Below, piece by piece: positions 59,666 to 64,000 of a DNA stretch of 64,000 nt. Both the position numbers and the translations under genes were made by a program. The notes below the pieces were generated by a model, which searched no databases, had not been told where the DNA came from, and was given only the letters and a program-made list of their open reading frames with translations. The DNA is taken from contig JAURVT010000037.1 in NCBI GenBank assembly GCA_030655315.1, forward strand, positions 41,709-105,708. Reading direction: 5' to 3'. The DNA comes from Nocardioidaceae bacterium. GTDB taxonomy: Bacteria; Actinomycetota; Actinomycetes; Propionibacteriales; Nocardioidaceae. Positions within the stretch are counted from its first letter, which is position 1. Each line of letters opens with the position of its first letter.

Positions 59666-61447
59666 ATGGACGACGCCGACGGCATGCACGCACACGTCCG
59701 TCGCGCCCTGGTCGCGGTCGCCGTGGCGAGCGTCCTCGTGCTGGGCCAGCCCGTCGCGCAGGCCGACGCGGCGCCGAAGCGCCCCGGCAAGGTCGCCACC
59801 GTCAAGGCCGTCGTCAAGGGCACCACGACGGTCGCCGTCCGCTGGACCAGGGTCAAGGGCGCCACCGGCTACAAGGTCGAGCTGGCCACCGACCGGACGA
59901 TGACCACCCTGCGCCGCGCGGTCAACACCAAGTCCCGCGCCGCGACGGTCACCGGTCTGCGCCAGGGCACCGGCTACTACGTCCGGGTCCGCGCCTACAA
60001 GGGCAGGACGGCCGGCGCTCCCAGCAGGCTGGTCACCACGCGCACGCTCTACGCCACCCCGACGGCTCCCCGCGTCCGGTCCGCCGCCACCGGCACCACC
60101 TCGGCCCGCGTCACCTGGACCCGCTCGACCTACGCGACGGCCTACCGCGTCGTCGTCACGCGCGGGGCCGGGACGTCGCGGGTCGTCCGCCGCACGGCGT
60201 GGGCACCGGGCCGCGCCGTCTCCCTGGGCGCCCTGCCGGTGCTGCCCGCGGGCGGCTTCTACTACGCACGGGTCGAGGCCAGCAACAGCGGCAAGGCGTC
60301 CCGTGTCTCCACCGCGACGCCGGTCCTGCTCACCCCCTACGCCCCCACGTCACCGGCGGTCGGCGCCACCTCGCCGAGCGGCGGCACCGTCACCTGGACG
60401 CGGGCCTCCAACGCCCAGCGCTACGAGCTGCAGGCCGCCACCGGCCCCGACTTCGCGGGCGCCCGCACGGCGACGACCAACACCCTCGGCGAGGGGATCG
60501 CCGCGGTGAACGGGCTGCGCCCGAGCACGCTGTACCACTTCCGGGTCCGGTCGGTCACGGGCACGATGCGCAGCGCGTGGGTGCCCGCGGGCACCGGCAC
60601 CACGCGGGCCGCCGGGTACGCCCTCCAGGTCGGCTCGTTCAACGTGCACTGCGCCGACCCCGCCGCCCGCTGCAGCACCACCCGCCCGTGGAGCCAGCGC
60701 CGCGGCACCGTCGCCGGCGTCATCAACCGCACCGACTTCGACGTGATCGGGGTGCAGGAGGCCGCCACGCCCGACGTCGGCAACGGCAGGAGCCAGGGCG
60801 TCGACCTCGCGTCGCTGCTCGCCGGCCGCTACGCCTACGCCGACGGCGCGGCGCACCGTGCCGGGCGCTGGCTGTACTACGACCGGACGTCGGTGCAGCC
60901 CGTCGGCAAGGGCGGCAACCTGCGCATCGGGTTCTCCAGCGGCACCCGCAAGGAGGCCTTCGCGGTCTGGCAGGTGTTCACCAAGACCGGCACGGGCCGG
61001 CAGTTCATGGTGGTCAACGCGCACACCGACCCCTACGTGGGCCGCGAGTACGACGACAACAGGCGCTCGCAGGTCGACTCGCTCACCACGCAGGTGCGCG
61101 GCCTCGCCGCCGTGCGCGCCGGCGTCCCGGTCATCTACGTCGGCGACTTCAACTCCCACGAGTTCCGCACCTTCGACGGCCCGCGCTCGGCCTTCAACGA
61201 GATCGGCTACCTCGACTCCGACGACTTCGCCGCCAGGAAGATCCGCGCCGACTTCAACAGCGCGAACGGCTGGCGCGACCCCAACCCGCGCGCGGGCGCG
61301 CACACCGACCACGTCTACGTGCCCCGCACGGTCGGCGTCCGCGAGTTCGAGGTCGACCTCAACACCGACGGCGCCGGTCGCTGGCTCGGCCGCATCCCCT
61401 CGGACCACAACGCCGTGCGCGCGCTGCTGGAGATGCCCGCATCCTGA
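59666..61447 (+). CDS. secreted FN3-like / EEP-domain protein 2
   Basis: A 593-residue paralogue of the preceding gene: signal peptide (1-35), three FN3-like domains (about 37-128, 130-220, 228-315) and an EEP domain with LQVGSFNVHCADP, VIGVQEAATP, FMVVNAHTDPY, VIYVGDFNSHEF and IPSDHNAVRALLEM. The active site is intact. It has one more FN3-like unit than its neighbour. A 120-bp leader with GATACGGGACATTT and a GC hairpin precedes the ATG, so the transcript is not leaderless. Confidence 0.87.
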   Translation: MDDADGMHAHVRRALVAVAVASVLVLGQPVAQADAAPKRPGKVATVKAVVKGTTTVAVRWTRVKGATGYKVELATDRTMTTLRRAVNTKSRAATVTGLRQGTGYYVRVRAYKGRTAGAPSRLVTTRTLYATPTAPRVRSAATGTTSARVTWTRSTYATAYRVVVTRGAGTSRVVRRTAWAPGRAVSLGALPVLPAGGFYYARVEASNSGKASRVSTATPVLLTPYAPTSPAVGATSPSGGTVTWTRASNAQRYELQAATGPDFAGARTATTNTLGEGIAAVNGLRPSTLYHFRVRSVTGTMRSAWVPAGTGTTRAAGYALQVGSFNVHCADPAARCSTTRPWSQRRGTVAGVINRTDFDVIGVQEAATPDVGNGRSQGVDLASLLAGRYAYADGAAHRAGRWLYYDRTSVQPVGKGGNLRIGFSSGTRKEAFAVWQVFTKTGTGRQFMVVNAHTDPYVGREYDDNRRSQVDSLTTQVRGLAAVRAGVPVIYVGDFNSHEFRTFDGPRSAFNEIGYLDSDDFAARKIRADFNSANGWRDPNPRAGAHTDHVYVPRTVGVREFEVDLNTDGAGRWLGRIPSDHNAVRALLEMPAS

Positions 61448-61490
61448 CCGAGGACCGGCACCACCTCCCCCGGGTGGCAGGATCGCGGCG

Positions 61491-62708
61491 ATGAGCGAGC
61501 CCCCGCACCCTCCCGCCCGCTGGACGCCGTCCGCGACGACGCTGGCGGACCTCGACCTCGTGCTCACCGGCGCCTGGCCGACCGGCCAGGTCTTCGCGCC
61601 CGACCTGCCGCCCGGCGTCGACGGCCCCGTCGAGCTGCTCGACCCCGAGGGCGTCCCGCTCGCCCTGCACGACCCCCGGTCCGGCACCACCACCGCCCTG
61701 GCACCGCTCGACCACGGGCCCTTCCGCCGCCTGCACCGCTCGCCCGACGACGTGCGCGCCGCCCTCGGGACCGACGCGCCCGCCGTCCGGATCGTCGTGG
61801 CACCGCCCACCGAGACCGACGTCGCCACCGTGCTCGCCGAGACCGGCCCCGTGGTGGCGCTCGTCGCCGTCGGGCCGGGATCGCCGCGCGACGCGTCCGG
61901 CGTCGGCCTGGTGCGCGCCACGCTGGCCGCCCTCGGCGGACGTCCGTCGGTGGCCGTCGTGGCCGCCTCGGTCGCCGCACGTCCCGACCCCGCGGACGAC
62001 GTCGCCTTCCGGCTGGCCGTGGGCCGCGCCTTCGGCACCGACGTCGTCGAGCTCGACGGCAGGGGTCCGCTGACCGACGCCGTCCGCGTCGAGGTCGACC
62101 ACGACCGCCCGCCGCCCGGACGCCGCGGCCTCGTGCTGCTGCTCACGGGTCTGTCGGGGTCGGGCAAGTCCACGATCGCCCGGGGCCTGCACGACCGGCT
62201 GCTCGAGCGCACGCGCCGCACCGTCACCACCCTCGACGGCGACGTGGTGCGCCACCACCTCAGTCGCGGGCTGGGCTTCTCGCGCGAGGACCGCGAGAGG
62301 AACATCGAGCGCATCGGCTGGGTCGCCGCCGAGGTCTCGCGGCACGGCGGTGTGGCGATCTGCTCGCCCATCGCGCCCTTCGCCGACACCCGCGCCACCG
62401 TCCGCGGCTACGTGGAGGAGGCCGGCGGCACGTTCGTGCTCGTCCACGTCGCCACCCCGCTGGACGAGTGCGAGCGGCGTGACCGCAAGGGCCTCTACGC
62501 CCGGGCGCGGGCCGGTGGGATCCCCGAGTTCACCGGGATCTCCTCGCCCTACGAGGAGCCCGACGACGCCCTCGTGCGCGTCGACACCACCGGCCGCGAC
62601 GTCGCGTCGTGCGTCGACGACGTGCTGGCGGCCCTCGTCGAGCAGGGGCTCCTCGACCCCGGTGTCCGCGATGCGGCGCCGGCCGGGGACGTCGTCCCGC
62701 CTCGATAG
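61491..62708 (+). CDS. cysC: adenylyl-sulfate kinase with N-terminal sulfurylase-like extension
   Basis: A 405-residue protein. The C-terminal 190 residues are a complete APS kinase: P-loop [46 protein letters not shown] and [20 protein letters not shown]. The first 200 residues resemble the ATP-sulfurylase fold ([11 protein letters not shown], then VVALVAVG and [20 protein letters not shown]) but without the His-x-Gly-His catalytic motif, so it is probably a degenerate sulfurylase domain. It makes PAPS from the APS produced by CysDN. cysD follows 51 nt downstream. Confidence 0.88.
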   Translation: MSEPPHPPARWTPSATTLADLDLVLTGAWPTGQVFAPDLPPGVDGPVELLDPEGVPLALHDPRSGTTTALAPLDHGPFRRLHRSPDDVRAALGTDAPAVRIVVAPPTETDVATVLAETGPVVALVAVGPGSPRDASGVGLVRATLAALGGRPSVAVVAASVAARPDPADDVAFRLAVGRAFGTDVVELDGRGPLTDAVRVEVDHDRPPPGRRGLVLLLTGLSGSGKSTIARGLHDRLLERTRRTVTTLDGDVVRHHLSRGLGFSREDRERNIERIGWVAAEVSRHGGVAICSPIAPFADTRATVRGYVEEAGGTFVLVHVATPLDECERRDRKGLYARARAGGIPEFTGISSPYEEPDDALVRVDTTGRDVASCVDDVLAALVEQGLLDPGVRDAAPAGDVVPPR

Positions 62709-62711
62709 ACT
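62706..62711 (+). promoter_or_regulatory. candidate -10 element before cysD
   Basis: TAGACT overlaps the cysC stop region, about 48 nt before the cysD start; cysDN could be transcribed separately from cysC. Confidence 0.4.
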
Positions 62712-62759
62712 GCTGCGGTTGCCTGCAGGAGATCCACCCCCGTCCAAGGAGAACCCCGC

Positions 62760-63671
62760 GTGCCCCCATCGGTGGACTACCGCCTGAGCCAGCTGGACCA
62801 GCTCGAGGCCGAGTCGATCCACATCTTCCGCGAGGTCGCCGCCGAGTTCGAGAAGCCGGTGCTGATGTTCTCCGGCGGCAAGGACTCGATCGTCATGCTG
62901 CGGCTCGCCGAGAAGGCGTTCTTCCCCGCACGGCTGCCCTTCCCGGTGCTGCAGGTCGACACCGGCTTCGACTTCCCCGAGGTGCTCGACACGCGCGACC
63001 GCTGGGTCGACCGGCTCGGCCTGCGGATGATCGTCGCGTCGGTCGACCAGGCGATCGCCGACGGCATCGTCGTCGACGACGGCCGCACCAGCCGCAACCG
63101 GCTGCAGATCGGCACCCTGCTCCACGCCATCGAGGAGAACGGCTTCACCGCCGCCTTCGGTGGCGGGCGCCGCGACGAGGAGAAGGCCCGGGCCAAGGAG
63201 CGGGTCTACTCCCACCGCGACGACTTCGGCCAGTGGGACCCCAAGAACCAGCGTCCCGAGCTGTGGAGCCTGTACAACGGGCGGATCGCGCCGGGCGAGC
63301 ACATGCGGATCTTCCCGCTGTCCAACTGGACCGAGCTCGACATCTGGGACTACATCGCCCGCGAGGAGATCGACATCCCCTCGATCTACTTCTCGCACGA
63401 GCGCGAGGTCTTCGAGCGCGACGGGATGCTGCTCACCACCGGCGACCACCAGACCCTGCGCCCCGGCGAGACGGCCGGCACGCGCACCGTCCGCTTCCGC
63501 ACCGTCGGCGACATGACGCTGACCGGCTGCGTCGAGAGCACCGCCTCCACCCTCGCCGAGATCGTCGAGGAGGTCGCCGTGGCCCGCGTGACCGAGCGGG
63601 GCGCCACCCGTGGCGACGACCGCTTCAGCGAGGCCGCCATGGAGGACCGCAAGAAGGAAGGCTACTTCTGA
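62760..63671 (+). CDS. cysD: sulfate adenylyltransferase subunit 2
   Basis: A 303-residue PP-loop enzyme that makes APS from sulfate and ATP together with CysN. The PP-loop is [17 protein letters not shown] (residues 34-50); [35 protein letters not shown] and [16 protein letters not shown] are further family blocks. AAGGAGA lies upstream of the GTG. Its TGA shares the A with the ATG of cysN. Confidence 0.96.
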   Translation: MPPSVDYRLSQLDQLEAESIHIFREVAAEFEKPVLMFSGGKDSIVMLRLAEKAFFPARLPFPVLQVDTGFDFPEVLDTRDRWVDRLGLRMIVASVDQAIADGIVVDDGRTSRNRLQIGTLLHAIEENGFTAAFGGGRRDEEKARAKERVYSHRDDFGQWDPKNQRPELWSLYNGRIAPGEHMRIFPLSNWTELDIWDYIAREEIDIPSIYFSHEREVFERDGMLLTTGDHQTLRPGETAGTRTVRFRTVGDMTLTGCVESTASTLAEIVEEVAVARVTERGATRGDDRFSEAAMEDRKKEGYF

Positions 63672-64000
63672 TGGACCTGCTGCGATTCGCCACGGCCGGC
63701 AGCGTCGACGACGGCAAGTCGACCCTGATCGGGCGCCTGCTGCTCGACTCGAAGGCGATCTTCGAGGACCAGCTCGACGCCGTCGAGCGCACCAGCCAGG
63801 ACAAGGGCTACGACTACACCGACCTCGCGCTGCTCACCGACGGCCTGCGCTCCGAGCGCGAGCAGGGCATCACGATCGACGTCGCCTACCGCTACTTCGC
63901 GACGCCGAACCGCAAGTTCATCATCGCCGACACCCCGGGCCACGTGCAGTACACGCGCAACATGGTCACCGGTGCCTCGACGGCCGACCTCGGGCTCGTC
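63671..64000 (+). CDS. cysN: sulfate adenylyltransferase subunit 1 (GTPase), 5' part only
   Basis: The first 110 codons of CysN, open to the window edge. It is an EF-Tu-like GTPase: G1 [18 protein letters not shown], switch [20 protein letters not shown] and G3 [21 protein letters not shown] hydrolysis drives APS formation by CysD. The start overlaps the cysD stop by one base. Domains II and III are outside the window. Confidence 0.96.
   Translation, partial: MDLLRFATAGSVDDGKSTLIGRLLLDSKAIFEDQLDAVERTSQDKGYDYTDLALLTDGLRSEREQGITIDVAYRYFATPNRKFIIADTPGHVQYTRNMVTGASTADLGLV

Overview
The window is a 64 kb stretch of high-GC actinobacterial chromosome. Mycothiol synthesis (mshA), CarD, SenX3-RegX3, a HbhA-like protein, a HAIR-type operator at lon and many leaderless promoters (TANNNT 6-7 nt before ATG/GTG) place it in the Actinomycetia. 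Gene content fits Nocardioidaceae (Nocardioides/Aeromicrobium type), but that is inference. There is no prophage, insertion sequence or CRISPR array. About 65 genes are packed tightly, many joined by 1-4 nt stop/start overlaps.

Layout. 0-6.5 kb: LysR regulator (cut by the window edge) divergent from an EamA exporter; cold-shock protein; a MetM-MetO type pair (threonine-synthase-like PLP enzyme plus sulfur-carrier protein) behind an S-box SAM riboswitch; otsB; small envelope genes. 6.6-9.6 kb: otsA, then an array of roughly 330-bp palindromic repeats. 9.0-22.5 kb: GNAT, MFS, sulfotransferase, secreted endonuclease/exonuclease/phosphatase (EEP) protein, ung, AI-2E-type transporter, SGNH hydrolase, tRNA-Thr(UGU), DUF4032 kinase-like protein, an MhqO/MhqD-like pair, and a second copy of the large palindrome. 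22.5-33.7 kb: flavin reductase, rlmB, cysS, two C39-like proteases, lon, membrane sulfite-oxidase-type enzyme, ispF, nirD-like gene, carD. 34-44.6 kb: LpqE-like lipoprotein, regX3-senX3, phoU, TauE exporter, gpmA, a cluster of unknown envelope proteins, DsbA-like, YbjN and mshA. 44.7-56.9 kb: SDR, typA, DUF559 endonuclease-like gene between palindromes, a five-gene operon (BCCT, ADP-ribosylglycohydrolase, PfkB kinase, NCS1 permease, cysteine hydrolase), DUF2516, HbhA-like protein with its HTH regulator. 56.9-64 kb: asparaginase, two FN3-like/EEP secreted proteins, cysC-cysD-cysN (cysN runs off the end).

How the genes work together. Sulfur runs through the window: MetM-MetO would make homocysteine directly from O-phosphohomoserine with a thiocarboxylated carrier under SAM control, cysCDN activates sulfate, a TauE/SafE exporter moves sulfur anions, and mshA starts mycothiol synthesis. 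otsA and otsB make trehalose but lie apart on opposite strands. SenX3-RegX3 and PhoU form a phosphate module with PHO-box-like repeats between them. Several blocks keep mycobacterial gene order (mshA-YbjN-gpm1-senX3-regX3; HTH-hbhA-DUF2516; lpqE/carD), while the usual carD-ispD-ispF-cysS-rlmB block is broken up and ispD is not here.

The most interesting items are the SAM-riboswitch-controlled MetM-MetO pair, a family of very large intergenic palindromes at two loci, a second palindrome family on both sides of the DUF559 gene, and the BCCT/ADP-ribosylglycohydrolase/PfkB/NCS1/hydrolase operon.
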